Both the position numbers and the translations under genes were made by a program. Shown here piece by piece: positions 28,868 through 37,884 of a stretch of 64,000 bases of DNA (positions are counted from its first letter, which is position 1; each line of letters begins with the position of its first letter). The DNA is from Pseudanabaena sp. Chao 1811 (GTDB lineage: Bacteria > Cyanobacteriota > Cyanobacteriia > Pseudanabaenales > Pseudanabaenaceae). Under the pieces are notes generated by a model, which made no database searches, was not told the origin of the DNA, and saw nothing but the letters and a program-made list of their open reading frames with translations. The stretch is taken from assembly GCF_027942295.1 (NCBI RefSeq), contig NZ_CP101416.1:372001-436000 (forward strand), in the 5' to 3' direction.

Positions 28868-29887
28868 TTAATTAATTAGCGGTCTGAATCCGTGCTTGAT
28901 CGATACTGCGCCAATTTTGTCCATATTCTCAATGGAGATTTGATTGCGTCCCCATGAGAAATTGGTATGCCAACCTTCAAACTCTAATAGCATTGCTTCA
29001 GCAAAACAGGCGAAAAGCTGACGGGCAGGGGCAGTCATATTCACGATTTTCATGATCTTCCAATCAATATCGAGGCTATGCTCAACGATGCCACCATCGA
29101 TTACATGAATTCCTTCCTCTTTGACAAGGGTAGACATATTTTTGGGATAGCCACCATCAATGAGGATGCAGGGACGCTTGAGGGTGGCGGAATCGATCGC
29201 CATTCCCTTTGCCATACTCGCTACCCACACAATAATGTCGGACTGGGGCAAGGCTTCTTCGATACTCAAAACTTTACCGCGACCGAGTTGGGCTTGAAGT
29301 TCTTGCAAACGCTCTTGATTGCGGGCAACTAGCAATAGATCTTTGATATTAGTACGTGCATCGAGCCAACGACATACCGCGCTACCAATATCCCCCGTGG
29401 CTCCACAAACTGTAACCGTAGCCTTGGCTAAATCAATGCCAAATTTACGACTAGCTTCTTCAATTTGGCGACAAATAATATATGCCGTATGGGTATTGCC
29501 TGTGGTGAAGCGATTAAAATCTAGCTGAATATTTCGCACGCTCGACATTTGGCTCAAGTTAAAATTCTCGAAAATAATCGAGGAAAATCCCCCCAAAGCG
29601 GTGATATCAATATCATGCTTCTGTGCATGAGCCATCGCGTTAAGGATTTTGCGAATAGCGGTTTTAATTTTGCTACCTGCCAACATTTCGGGCAAGAAGC
29701 ATGATTCTACATATAGCCCTTCGATCTGCTGACCTGTGGCACTCGTAACTTTGATGCGATCGACGATTTGGGGTGGGGCGCTACACCAAAATTCCAAACC
29801 TTGATCGGCATATTCGGGATAGCCTAATTCCCTTGCTACAGACTGAGCGTGTTCAAGACTTGTCAAATGCCCAATGAGACCAAACAT
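28868..29887 (-). CDS. aar: long-chain acyl-[acyl-carrier-protein] reductase (AAR)
   Basis: 339 residues. Reduces fatty acyl-ACP to the aldehyde with NADPH, the first step of cyanobacterial alkane synthesis. Seen: the nucleotide-binding [10 protein letters not shown] at 162-171 and cysteine C294 in [10 protein letters not shown], which coincides with the reported acyl-binding cysteine of the Synechococcus elongatus enzyme. It lies directly after ado, the usual pair. Confidence 0.97.
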   Translation of the reverse strand: MFGLIGHLTSLEHAQSVARELGYPEYADQGLEFWCSAPPQIVDRIKVTSATGQQIEGLYVESCFLPEMLAGSKIKTAIRKILNAMAHAQKHDIDITALGGFSSIIFENFNLSQMSSVRNIQLDFNRFTTGNTHTAYIICRQIEEASRKFGIDLAKATVTVCGATGDIGSAVCRWLDARTNIKDLLLVARNQERLQELQAQLGRGKVLSIEEALPQSDIIVWVASMAKGMAIDSATLKRPCILIDGGYPKNMSTLVKEEGIHVIDGGIVEHSLDIDWKIMKIVNMTAPARQLFACFAEAMLLEFEGWHTNFSWGRNQISIENMDKIGAVSIKHGFRPLIN

Positions 29888-29929
29888 CGATTGCGGTTAC
29901 CAGTTACAGTTGTCAACGAAAATATTTTG

Positions 29930-29958
29930 GTTTAAACGCGCCATCGGCGCGTTTAAAC
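29930..29958. repeat. 29-bp perfect palindrome, ATC loop
   Basis: 13-bp arms (GTTTAAACGCGCC) around ATC between ado and aar. In the mRNA it could partly separate expression of the two genes. Confidence 0.88.
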
Positions 29959-29968
29959 GGTGAGGTGA

Positions 29969-30676
29969 TTAAGCAGCTACCAAGCCCATTGCAGACATCT
30001 TCATAATGTCACGGGTGCTGAAGCCAATTTTGCCAAGACTTTCTCCATATTGGATCATGAAGTCTTCTACTAAAGCTTCCTTTTCCATGCCGAGGACTTT
30101 GGCATCGGTTTCAACTTGGTTGAGCATTTTCCAGACGATCGGCAGGTTTTGACGATTGGCTTGCTCTAAATTTGCTTTGGATTGTTCAAAATGCTCTTGC
30201 AACCATTCTTCGCCAAAGTTAAGATGCAGGTATTCATCTTTGACTACGCCCTCAGTGATTTTGCGGGCGAAGGGATCGGCGACGGGAATATAAATGTTAT
30301 AAGCGGCGATCGCAAAACACTCAATGATAAGTGATTGGATTAACAGGCAAGTAACAATATCTTTAGTTGCAAATGCTTTTTGGAAATTGCTATGCAATTC
30401 GGCAAAGAATTTCTCAGCAAAGTCCATGTCTGGGGTGACATTGAGGTTTTTACCGCAGGCAGTAAAACCCTTCTTATGACGCTCCTCCATCTTGGCAAGT
30501 TTAATCAGATCATTTTTAGATTCGGGCAGTAGCTCCGCTAGTTGGAGATAGTTGCTGTATGCTTCAGCTTCGCCCTCAATGACGATCGCATTGATTCGGC
30601 TGTAGGCATCGCGATATTGTTCAGTCTGATAATTGATTTGATCAGTAATCGCTACAGCTTCGAGTGTTTGCCCCAT
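29969..30676 (-). CDS. ado: aldehyde-deformylating oxygenase (alkane synthase)
   Basis: 235 residues, ferritin-like di-iron enzyme that turns fatty aldehydes into alkanes plus formate. Iron-binding carboxylates and histidine are visible in [15 protein letters not shown] and [10 protein letters not shown], and in a second pair around [12 protein letters not shown] and [16 protein letters not shown]. Followed by aar, with which it forms the alkane pathway. Confidence 0.97.
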   Translation of the reverse strand: MGQTLEAVAITDQINYQTEQYRDAYSRINAIVIEGEAEAYSNYLQLAELLPESKNDLIKLAKMEERHKKGFTACGKNLNVTPDMDFAEKFFAELHSNFQKAFATKDIVTCLLIQSLIIECFAIAAYNIYIPVADPFARKITEGVVKDEYLHLNFGEEWLQEHFEQSKANLEQANRQNLPIVWKMLNQVETDAKVLGMEKEALVEDFMIQYGESLGKIGFSTRDIMKMSAMGLVAA

Positions 30677-30757
30677 GTTTTGCCTCTTTCAGTATCCCTG
30701 CTCAATAAAAGTTAATCTCTAGCTATTTTATGCTAAGTGGCACTGTGCAATAAAATT

Positions 30758-30810
30758 AAAAGCCAAAAGAGGGTTGTGGGGCAAAGTCCCACAACCCTCT
30801 TTTGGCTTTT
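30758..30810. repeat. 53-bp palindrome, AAA loop
   Basis: 25-bp arms around AAA, perfect apart from one G-T pair near the loop. Confidence 0.92.
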
Positions 30811-30817
30811 ATAGCTA

Positions 30818-30918
30818 CAGCCTGTTGAGGCTTAAAGTAGTCCAAATAAATTCTTGAAAGCGTGGCTTTGCCGCGCTTTCAAGAATTTATTTGGATTTCA
30901 AGTCAGCACAAAGCGCTG
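30818..30918. mobile_element. MITE-like element with IS630-like end and a palindromic core
   Basis: 101 bp flanked by TA (30816-30817, 30919-30920). The left end, CAGCCTGTTGAGG followed by TTAAAGTAGTCCAA, resembles the IS630 end in this window (CAGCCTATTGAGG ... AGTAGTACAA). The right end, read inward, is CAGCGCTTTGTGCTGACTTG, shared with the element at 40194. The core is the palindrome 30841-30895. Confidence 0.6.
30841..30895. repeat. 55-bp palindrome, TTT loop
   Basis: 26-bp arms around TTT with one G-T pair. Confidence 0.92.
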
Positions 30919-31051
30919 TATATCTCCTAAGTATTTTCAGGATGCTGCCAATTCTTTTAGGTCAGATGCAGAGTAGATGCTGTAAGTGACTTACCCTTTC
31001 TTTATTGCGCGTCAAGGCGCTAAACTGAAGATTGTCCCTCAACTCGTGGTT

Positions 31052-33178
31052 ATGGCAAGTTTTCTGTTAGAAGTTGGTACTGAAGAATTACCCGCTAGTT
31101 TTATCGTCGATGCTTTGCGCCAATGGCAAGAGCGCATCCCTAAAATTTTAGATGAACACCAACTAACTACGAGCAAGGTCAGTGTCTATGGTACGCCCCG
31201 TCGTCTTGCCGTGCTAATTGATGGTTTACCTGTGCAACAAAGCGATCGCAGTATCGAGCTGAAAGGACCTGCGGTAGGTTCTGCTTTTGTTAAGGGAGAT
31301 CCACAGGGTGAACCAACTAAGGCTTTATTAGGTTTTGCCAAGTCCAAGGGTATTGATCTCAAAGATATCTTTATTAAAGAGACTGACAAAGGTGCATTTG
31401 TTTTTGCTAATCAGCAAATTGTTGGTCGTCAGACTGCGGATATTTTGCAAGAGCTAGCACCATCTTGGATTACAGGACTCGAAGGTAAGCGCTTGATGCG
31501 TTGGGGCAATGGCGATCTCAAGTTTCCCCGTCCGATTCGTTGGTTAGTTGCCCTGTTCAATTCCAAAATTTTACCGATCGCCTTAGAAAATGTGCAGAGC
31601 GATCGCCTGAGTCAGGGGCATCGTGTCTTGCATCCCCGCTCAGTTGTGATCGACACCGCCAAGGACTATGTGGCGACTTTGCGTGAAGCCTTTGTCATTG
31701 TTGATGGCAAAGAACGTCAGCATCATATCCTCACCCAAATTAATAGCATTGTGGAGCTATTTAATGGAAATGCGGAAATTCCTGAGGATTTGCTCGAAGA
31801 AGTTACCTATTTAGTGGAATTTCCCACAGCAGTTATCGGTGAATTTGAGCGTGAATTTTTGGAATTGCCTCAGCCTGTGATTAAAACGGAAATGGTGAGC
31901 CATCAGCGCTATTTCCCTGTGCATTCCGCCACTAATCCCGATCAATTATTGCCGCGCTTTATTACGATTTCCAATGGTAATCCTGACAAGTCGCGGTTGA
32001 TTGCCGCAGGTAATGGGCGGGTAATTCGGGCGCGTCTTTCCGATGGCAAATTTTTCTACGATAGCGATCGCGCAGTGCATCTAGAAACCTTCTTGCCACT
32101 TTTAGAAAAGGTTACTTTCCAAGCCCAGCTTGGATCGGTTGCCGAAAAGGTGGAAAGAATTAGAGCGATCGCTAAATTAGTGGTTGACTCGATTACGAAT
32201 TTAGAAATTACTGAAGCCGAGCAAGTACTAATTGATCGCACTGCTCAACTTGCTAAAGCCGATCTGGTGACGCAAATGGTCAAGGAATTTCCTGAACTGC
32301 AAGGTCAAATGGGTTACTACTATGCTCTCTCTAGTAAGGAACCTGTGGCGGTTGCTACAGGTATTCGTGAGCATTATCAACCCAAAGGCGCAGGGGATGC
32401 CTTGCCAACTTCTTTAACGGGCAAGATTGTGGCGATCGCGGATCGTATCGATAGCCTCGTTGGTATTTTCGGTTTGGGCATTATCCCTACTGGTTCGTCC
32501 GATCCCTTTGCCCTGAGGCGTGCGGCTACTGGTGTTGTCCAAATTGCATGGGAAAACGGATTTGCGCTGGACTTACCAAAACTGCTGCAATCGGCGATCG
32601 CCATTTATGCCGACAAGAATTTGCTGGCGAAACCTGCGGAAACTGTGTTGGAAAATCTCTATAAATGGTTTAAGCAACGCTGCGATACGATTTTGTCCGA
32701 GCGGGGCATTGATTATGACCTTATTGATGCGGTTACGGGGACTGATGATCTCGCCTATACCCTGCAAGGTTTGAGCAATCTCACTCGCATCAAAGAACGC
32801 GCCCACTTCCTGCAACAATCTCGCGAAGATGCCACCCTTGGTGCGATCTATGAACCAATTGTGAGAGCTTCTCGCCTTGCAGTACAGGGTGATCTAGATA
32901 GCATCACCGTTGATGTTAAGTCGGTAGTTAATTCTGCTACCTTGACCGATGCTGCGGAACAGGAACTTTATCAGGCGATCGCTGCTTTGCCAAGTCAACC
33001 CAGTGATGAGCAGTTAATGGAAGGTATTAAGGCGATCGCGCCTGTACTAGCTAAGTTCTTTGATGATGTGTTAGTCATGGCAGACGATCCACAAGTGCGC
33101 AAAAACCGCCTCAACCTCCTCGGCATTATCCGTAACTACAGTCGTCAGTTAGCCAACTTTAGCGCCATACTTAAGTAA
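31052..33178 (+). CDS. glyS: glycyl-tRNA synthetase beta subunit
   Basis: 708 residues from ATG 31052 (MASFLLEVGTEELPASF, the usual N-terminus); a longer frame from 30986 is less likely. Typical GTPRRLAVL near the N-terminus, KFPRPIRWLV, the HD-like segment around MVSHQRYFPVH, DPFALRRAATGV, and a C-terminal anticodon-binding domain with FFDDVLVMADDPQVRKNRL. Works with GlyQ, which is not in this window. Confidence 0.97.
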   Translation: MASFLLEVGTEELPASFIVDALRQWQERIPKILDEHQLTTSKVSVYGTPRRLAVLIDGLPVQQSDRSIELKGPAVGSAFVKGDPQGEPTKALLGFAKSKGIDLKDIFIKETDKGAFVFANQQIVGRQTADILQELAPSWITGLEGKRLMRWGNGDLKFPRPIRWLVALFNSKILPIALENVQSDRLSQGHRVLHPRSVVIDTAKDYVATLREAFVIVDGKERQHHILTQINSIVELFNGNAEIPEDLLEEVTYLVEFPTAVIGEFEREFLELPQPVIKTEMVSHQRYFPVHSATNPDQLLPRFITISNGNPDKSRLIAAGNGRVIRARLSDGKFFYDSDRAVHLETFLPLLEKVTFQAQLGSVAEKVERIRAIAKLVVDSITNLEITEAEQVLIDRTAQLAKADLVTQMVKEFPELQGQMGYYYALSSKEPVAVATGIREHYQPKGAGDALPTSLTGKIVAIADRIDSLVGIFGLGIIPTGSSDPFALRRAATGVVQIAWENGFALDLPKLLQSAIAIYADKNLLAKPAETVLENLYKWFKQRCDTILSERGIDYDLIDAVTGTDDLAYTLQGLSNLTRIKERAHFLQQSREDATLGAIYEPIVRASRLAVQGDLDSITVDVKSVVNSATLTDAAEQELYQAIAALPSQPSDEQLMEGIKAIAPVLAKFFDDVLVMADDPQVRKNRLNLLGIIRNYSRQLANFSAILK

Positions 33179-33217
33179 AAGAAGAGGGGATGCTTTGCAT
33201 CCCCTCTTCTTTTACTT
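33173..33217. repeat. 45-bp perfect palindrome, TTT loop
   Basis: 21-bp arms around TTT. The glyS stop codon lies in the left arm. It separates the convergent glyS and the next gene. Confidence 0.92.
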
Positions 33218-33230
33218 GCCTAATTTCGGC

Positions 33231-33782
33231 TTACCACTCTATGCCTTCTTCTTTAAAGAGCTTTCTGATGAAATCTTCCTTTTCAATTTTTAATTGCTCA
33301 ATCTTTTGAGTCTGTTTCATAATCCATTCTTCATGCTTACGGATATCTTGCCCATAGTTCCCATCAGGTTTATTCAGATAGGATTGAATTTTAGTCTGAT
33401 GTGCAAGCACTTCAGCTTCTGCATAATCAATCGCCATTATGCAGTCACAGATGCGCTCTTCAATATATAGAACCCACTCTTCAATTGGCTTTAGTTCTGT
33501 AAATAATACATCTATGGTTTCATTATCTAATTGTTCGATTGCATATCCATAGAGAACTCTCTCTTCAGGAGCAACAAACAAGTATTTATATTTGATGCCT
33601 CTTTGGATATACCAATGATCATTTTTTTTGAAGTAGTGATTGAAATTTGCATCCCAATCGTCACCCAACCCTTTTTCAATAGACCACTGATGATCAGCCT
33701 CTAAAACCTCTTTGTCACCATTTTGATATTCACGAATTCTGTACCATTTTTTAGAAAAGTTTTTTGAATTTGACCAAGACAT
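33231..33782 (-). CDS. hypothetical protein
   Basis: 183 residues, no recognised domain. The N-terminal half is aromatic-rich (KKWYRIREYQNGDKEV, YLFVAPEERVLYGYAIEQL), and the C-terminal half is helical and charged (QTQKIEQLKIEKEDFIRKLFKEEGIEW). AT-rich codon use compared with glyS. Confidence 0.5.
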   Translation of the reverse strand: MSWSNSKNFSKKWYRIREYQNGDKEVLEADHQWSIEKGLGDDWDANFNHYFKKNDHWYIQRGIKYKYLFVAPEERVLYGYAIEQLDNETIDVLFTELKPIEEWVLYIEERICDCIMAIDYAEAEVLAHQTKIQSYLNKPDGNYGQDIRKHEEWIMKQTQKIEQLKIEKEDFIRKLFKEEGIEW

Positions 33783-33892
33783 ATACTGATTGCCTTACAT
33801 CTTCGAGAACTAAACCCAATGCGAAATTCTACAGACTATTTAGGCTTTGTGTATGTGTAGCTGTAGTTGCTCAAAATCATGACATAAAACCC

Positions 33893-33931
33893 GATAGAGA
33901 GTTGCGGCACGAAGCAACGCAACTCTCTATC
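33893..33931. repeat. 39-bp inverted repeat, degenerate tip
   Basis: 14-bp perfect arms (GATAGAGAGTTGCG). The 11-base tip still has GAA in the middle. Preceded by CATAAAACCC, as is the palindrome at 40217. Confidence 0.8.
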
Positions 33932-33949
33932 ACTGGCAAGGGAGTAGTA

Positions 33950-34000
33950 CAGATAAATTTTGAAAAAGTTGGCTTCGCCAACTTTTTCAAAATTTATCTG
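33950..34000. repeat. 51-bp perfect palindrome, TTC loop
   Basis: 24-bp arms around TTC. Left flank AAGGGAGTAGTA resembles the IS630 end; right flank GGGTTTTAAGAAAGCGCAAAG matches the flank of the 30841 and 40217 palindromes. The end of this element runs into the next gene and supplies its last codons. Confidence 0.9.
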
Positions 34001-34022
34001 GGTTTTAAGAAAGCGCAAAGTG

Positions 34023-34685
34023 CTATAGCACTTTGCGAAAAGTAAATTTTTCAATCCATGCATCATTAGTTTCTGGTAGATCAAGTTCCATATTCGTAAG
34101 AGGGGAGAGGCAAATGATATATCCCACTGAGGTTAAGTTCCCTTCACTGTCATAGTCATCTAAGTCCAATTCGAGCATTTCTTCTTCATATCTTTCATAC
34201 TCTTCTTCGTCCAATGTTCCCATAAAGGTTGGACTTGCAGGATAAGCATAGATATTCACTTCGTATAAATCTGGTGGTACATCGATAACTTGAAAAATCA
34301 TAAAATCTTCTCTAGGTGGTTTCCCAGAAATTGCATGGGCAACATCTTCGGCAACACAGCTACATAACAAGATTAATTTGCCGCAGGGAATGTTCAATTT
34401 CCAAGTGAGTCGCGCACACCAATCCTTCTCTTCTTGAGGTGTTAATTGTCCAATTACAAAAAGTGTTTTGTGATCTAGAGCGCAATCACTCTCAAAAAGA
34501 ATAGGCATACAAATCCCCTGCTCCAAAATAGGAGCGATATCATCAGATGAGCCATTTAAAACAAGCTCAGAAAACTGACTGGGACTTAGATCGCTACCAC
34601 CTAAACTGGCTGAGGTAAGCACATATCCATGACCATCACAAAAAAAATGACTAGAAATAGGTATGCGCTGACTGGACAGATTCAT
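34023..34685 (-). CDS. hypothetical protein
   Basis: 220 residues from ATG 34685, chosen because GAGGAG lies 10 bases upstream; an in-frame start at 34748 would add 21 residues. No recognised domain. An acidic stretch DEEEYERYEEEMLELDLDDYD lies near 170. The last codons (RKVL and TAG) are encoded by the end of the palindrome-bearing repeat, so the C-terminus may have been altered by that insertion. Confidence 0.5.
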   Translation of the reverse strand: MNLSSQRIPISSHFFCDGHGYVLTSASLGGSDLSPSQFSELVLNGSSDDIAPILEQGICMPILFESDCALDHKTLFVIGQLTPQEEKDWCARLTWKLNIPCGKLILLCSCVAEDVAHAISGKPPREDFMIFQVIDVPPDLYEVNIYAYPASPTFMGTLDEEEYERYEEEMLELDLDDYDSEGNLTSVGYIICLSPLTNMELDLPETNDAWIEKFTFRKVL

Positions 34686-34773
34686 CTTTTCTATCTCCTC
34701 TAAATACTTTCCTATAGAAAGTTTATGCATAAACAACCAAAACAACAAATTGATAGCGACAATTTAAAGAATT

Positions 34774-35964
34774 TTAATGAGTTGGGAACGGCACTTTACC
34801 CAAAATCTTGCCATTGAGATCAACTGTATAAGTCAGTGATTTCTGAAAATTTGTCACTGTGACATTCCAACCGTCAAGTTTCTTCGTTGGTAAACAGGGG
34901 GTATTGGGTGGAGCCGTGGGACTAATGAAACAATTGAATCTTTGTTCAACTTGGGTAATGCTGAGATTGGCAATGGGTTGTTGCAAGTCTGATTGGGCTG
35001 CTTTGAATACTAGGCGGGCGATCGCTGTTGGTAGCTCATCGGTGCGGGTAGGCAGTCCTGCGATCGCTTCGGTGCGAAGGTTTAAGGCATCATTACTAAT
35101 GCGATATATTTGCCTTGCTTGCGACTTTCCTATTACTGTTACCCGATAGCCTTGAATAATTTGCTGGGCGCAGGATTCTGCCAAATTCCCTAACCCTAAA
35201 CAGCTATCAGGAAAGTTTTGAGGCTCAACTTTGGTAATTAGTACAACGGAGGGTGGGATTTGCAGATGTTTACTGGCAATACGCTTGATTTCGTTACGCA
35301 CCTGATTTGGTAAGCTCCGTTCAATCGCAGGATTATTCCGTGCAATCAATTGTATATCTTCGGCTGTTTCACCTTGAAGCACCCAACTTTGGCGTTGATG
35401 GGGAAGGGTGATTTTCCAGCCTTGACGAACAACGGGATCGCAAGGATAGGGAGCCGAGATATTTTCACAACCGCTTGCCCAAGTTGTTTTTGTAGAAACA
35501 ATCTTAGTTAGTTGGGGTTGTTCAGAATAGCCCCATTCTTTTGCTAGGCGAGTCGCTGCGGTGATCATTTGTGGTGGCGGAACTTCTTGGGCAGGTTTTC
35601 CTACAGTATGGACGTTTTGCCCATTTTTTTGCATCAAGACGATAAAGATTCCATCTTCTGTAGCGAAATAAACTAAGCTTTGATGCTGATCGGCGATCGC
35701 AATTTTCCAGTGAGCTGGAGCTTGGTACATCCAGATATCGCCCTTACCGATGCGCTCGACTTTAACAACTTTTGCTGTGTTATCGAGTTTCTCTTTGGCG
35801 ATCGCTTTTTTAAGTACCTGTTGGGCGATCGATTCCGCTTGTGGCGTAGCCAAAATTTGTGGATTAGCAACAGTAGGCTGTAAAGGAATTAGCGAACTAG
35901 AAAGAAGCAGACATCCACAAAGAGTTGATTTTATTAAGGCTTGGGGAAAGAAATGTTGCAGCAT
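34774..35964 (-). CDS. secreted protein with three repeated modules
   Basis: 396 residues with an N-terminal signal peptide (cleavage plausible after TVANP at about 35). The protein then shows three related modules, each with two cysteines and a G-[WY]-x-[VI]-T core: ASGCENISAPYPCDP...QGWKITLP, DSCLGLGNLAESCAQ...GYRVTVIG, and FNCFISPTAPPNTPC...GWNVTVTN. I recall similar modules in exported cyanobacterial proteins; function unknown. Confidence 0.55.
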   Translation of the reverse strand: MLQHFFPQALIKSTLCGCLLLSSSLIPLQPTVANPQILATPQAESIAQQVLKKAIAKEKLDNTAKVVKVERIGKGDIWMYQAPAHWKIAIADQHQSLVYFATEDGIFIVLMQKNGQNVHTVGKPAQEVPPPQMITAATRLAKEWGYSEQPQLTKIVSTKTTWASGCENISAPYPCDPVVRQGWKITLPHQRQSWVLQGETAEDIQLIARNNPAIERSLPNQVRNEIKRIASKHLQIPPSVVLITKVEPQNFPDSCLGLGNLAESCAQQIIQGYRVTVIGKSQARQIYRISNDALNLRTEAIAGLPTRTDELPTAIARLVFKAAQSDLQQPIANLSITQVEQRFNCFISPTAPPNTPCLPTKKLDGWNVTVTNFQKSLTYTVDLNGKILGKVPFPTH

Positions 35965-36061
35965 AGGTATTGAGATAGAAATTTCAGTAAATCTTGTAAT
36001 TTCAAGTTAACCAATAAATATCAAGACTGAGGATTGAGTTACAGTTTTAGCAACAAAATAA

Positions 36062-36086
36062 GTTTTTAATTATGCCCAGCTACTTA
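36062..36086. repeat. solo half of a palindromic element
   Basis: Twenty-five bases, GTTTTTAATTATGCCCAGCT followed by ACTTA, match the right end of the element at 49711-49819 with one change. No other part of that element is here. Confidence 0.75.
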
Positions 36087-36219
36087 TCAATCTGGATAGG
36101 GATCGGGGCGATCGCCTTAATGAATAAATCCGAAGACTCAGACTTGAGTTATCGATTTAGAAACAAGTGGAAAATTTAAGAGCGTATTAAACTCGACAAA
36201 GATTGGGCGATCGCTAGAA

Positions 36220-36501
36220 TCAACGTTCCAGAATTTTGCGAATATTAGGAAGGGCGGATTCAATTAAGGATTGAGAGGCGATCGTTTGCTGCCAACTTTC
36301 TCGTTGCGCGAGGCGCTCTGACCAAGCTTTTAAGCGAGGATAGTCATCTAGAGGTAGCGCAGGAATTAATGTGCCAGCCACAGCTTCCGCAAGGGTAAAT
36401 TCTTCTTTGGCAAAGTGAGTTCGCCCATCGAGCAATTCTTCAAAGAACTGTAAAACGCTGGTTACTCGCTGTTGTGCCGCTTCAATTTTTCCAAGGTTCA
36501 A
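36220..36501 (-). pseudogene. glutathione S-transferase, C-terminal fragment
   Basis: About 90 residues of the GST C-terminal helical domain (EELLDGRTHFAKEEFTLAEAVAGTLIPALP, DYPRLKAWSERLAQRESWQQT). The N-terminal thioredoxin-like domain is missing; the upstream frame belongs to a different gene remnant (36482-36679). A TTG at 36501 could start it, but it is best read as a truncated gene. Confidence 0.75.
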
Positions 36502-36679
36502 CTTCTAATACACACTTTGCTTGACAGTCTCCCTCATGTGTACCTGTGGTCATAATTTCTCGAACTATTTCTCTATATAGTTCATAGCGTTTGCCATCTT
36601 CGGAATATCATTCTACAAATTCTTCAAAGCTTATACAATCTCTATTGACTAATCCGCTTGCAACTAATGATTGGATCAT
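36482..36679 (-). pseudogene. Uma2-like N-terminal fragment with in-frame stop
   Basis: 66 codons from ATG 36679: MIQSLVASGLVNRDCISFEE then FVE, a TGA, and YSEDGKRYELYREIVREIMT then TGTHE. The pattern F-x-x-[FY]-x-x-[W]-Y-x-x-[DN]-G-x-R-Y-E-L and the TGTHE after it are those of a Uma2-family N-terminus, with TGA where tryptophan is normal. The frame then runs into the GST fragment in another frame, so this is a junction of two broken genes. Confidence 0.55.
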
Positions 36680-36751
36680 GGCAACACCTATAAACTCTTC
36701 GGCTCTGATTGCTTAGTATATTTTTTTAGGGCAGATTTCAGGCGAATATGT

Positions 36752-37300
36752 TTAGAAATGCGATGAATTGTATTGCTTGAGAACACGACCCGTACTAGTA
36801 AACGAAATTCCTTGAGCAGAGGCAGTGCTAATCATGATGGCTTCAACTACGGGGGCATATACCTTTTTCTCCGCAGTCCATTCAACAATAAAATTTGCGC
36901 CTGCACCTCCAGCAACATCATCTGTTTCAATAAACACCTCAGTAGAGGCAAGGGGTTGTAATTCCACAGGTTGACTGATGTATTGCCGAACCAATTTTCC
37001 CTTTGTGTCGTAATAACGCACCGAGGCGATCGCAATGGAATTATTCAGGTCAGTATTGCGAATGCTGAGGGTAGCTGATAGATTTAGCCCTCGATCGGGA
37101 CTATTGTTGTGATAAATATGCGAGTAGATTGGCACATAAATGAGCTGCCCTGACACTACCTTGGCGCGATTAATCACTGTAGTTTTAAGCTGAGTTAAAG
37201 GATTAGTAGAGATATCCTTTCTTTGAGATAAATTTGAGGGAGAACAGGATGTCAATGCGATCGCTATGAGCAGTCCACTAACTGATAAATATGCTTTCAT
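36752..37300 (-). CDS. DUF3124 lipoprotein
   Basis: 182 residues from ATG 37300, chosen because it begins a lipoprotein signal peptide (MKAYLSVSGLLIAIALTSC, lipobox LTSC). The mature part (QLIYVPIYSHIYHNNSPDRGLNLSATLSIRN region) matches DUF3124, function unknown. A frame from 37330 would place ten residues before the signal. Confidence 0.8.
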   Translation of the reverse strand: MKAYLSVSGLLIAIALTSCSPSNLSQRKDISTNPLTQLKTTVINRAKVVSGQLIYVPIYSHIYHNNSPDRGLNLSATLSIRNTDLNNSIAIASVRYYDTKGKLVRQYISQPVELQPLASTEVFIETDDVAGGAGANFIVEWTAEKKVYAPVVEAIMISTASAQGISFTSTGRVLKQYNSSHF

Positions 37301-37452
37301 TTTCACTAAACCGTAGGATTGAAATATCACTCTTAATAAACAGTGCCTTCACTTTGCAATAGAACTGCACAGGCTAGAGATATTGAGCTAAAGTAGAGAT
37401 AGGCGGCTCTATGTTGTGTTCTTCAGTACAAAGAGCATAAAGGCATAAATCT

Positions 37453-37848
37453 ATGAAAGCATTATTAGCAGCAGTTACATCTCTTGGGGTGATGTGTTCA
37501 TTTGTGGGAACAGCGATCGCAGATGTGTCGATTAGTATTAGATTCGGCTCAAGCCCATCGTACAATTCCTATCGAAGTTATCGATCCTATCGCTCTAACA
37601 TCTATCAGCCAACATATCCTAGCGTTCCTTATCAAAACAATCATTATGATCATTTTGATCGCTACAATCGGAATATTAATTCCTCAGTCATAGTTCCTAA
37701 TCTATATCCATCTTCTAGCTACCATAGAAATTCTTGGAACTATGCTGTACCAACAATTATTCACCGATCCAACTCCTTTGAGCGTCACTATAGCAATCAT
37801 CAAGGTGATCGCTACATTATCGAAAAACGGATAATCCGAATTAGATAA
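37453..37848 (+). CDS. small secreted Tyr/Ser/Arg-rich protein
   Basis: 131 residues with a clear signal peptide (MKALLAAVTSLGVMCSFVG followed by TAIA). The mature part is low in complexity, with YRSYRSYRS and many Tyr, Asn and His residues, and ends in a basic tail. No family recognised. Confidence 0.6.
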   Translation: MKALLAAVTSLGVMCSFVGTAIADVSISIRFGSSPSYNSYRSYRSYRSNIYQPTYPSVPYQNNHYDHFDRYNRNINSSVIVPNLYPSSSYHRNSWNYAVPTIIHRSNSFERHYSNHQGDRYIIEKRIIRIR

Positions 37849-37852
37849 ATAC

Positions 37853-37882
37853 AAAAAAGAGCCTACATGTAGGCTCTTTTTT
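37853..37882. terminator. bidirectional terminator
   Basis: 30-bp perfect palindrome AAAAAAGAGCCTACA and its complement, with A/T tracts on both sides, between convergent genes. Confidence 0.85.
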
Positions 37883-37884
37883 CG

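Larger units (their letters stand above)
30677..31051. other. gap with two large palindromes before glyS
   Basis: Divergent-promoter region between ado and glyS. Most of it is taken by the palindromes at 30758-30810 and 30841-30895 and the MITE-like frame around the second. No coding sequence seen. Confidence 0.7.
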
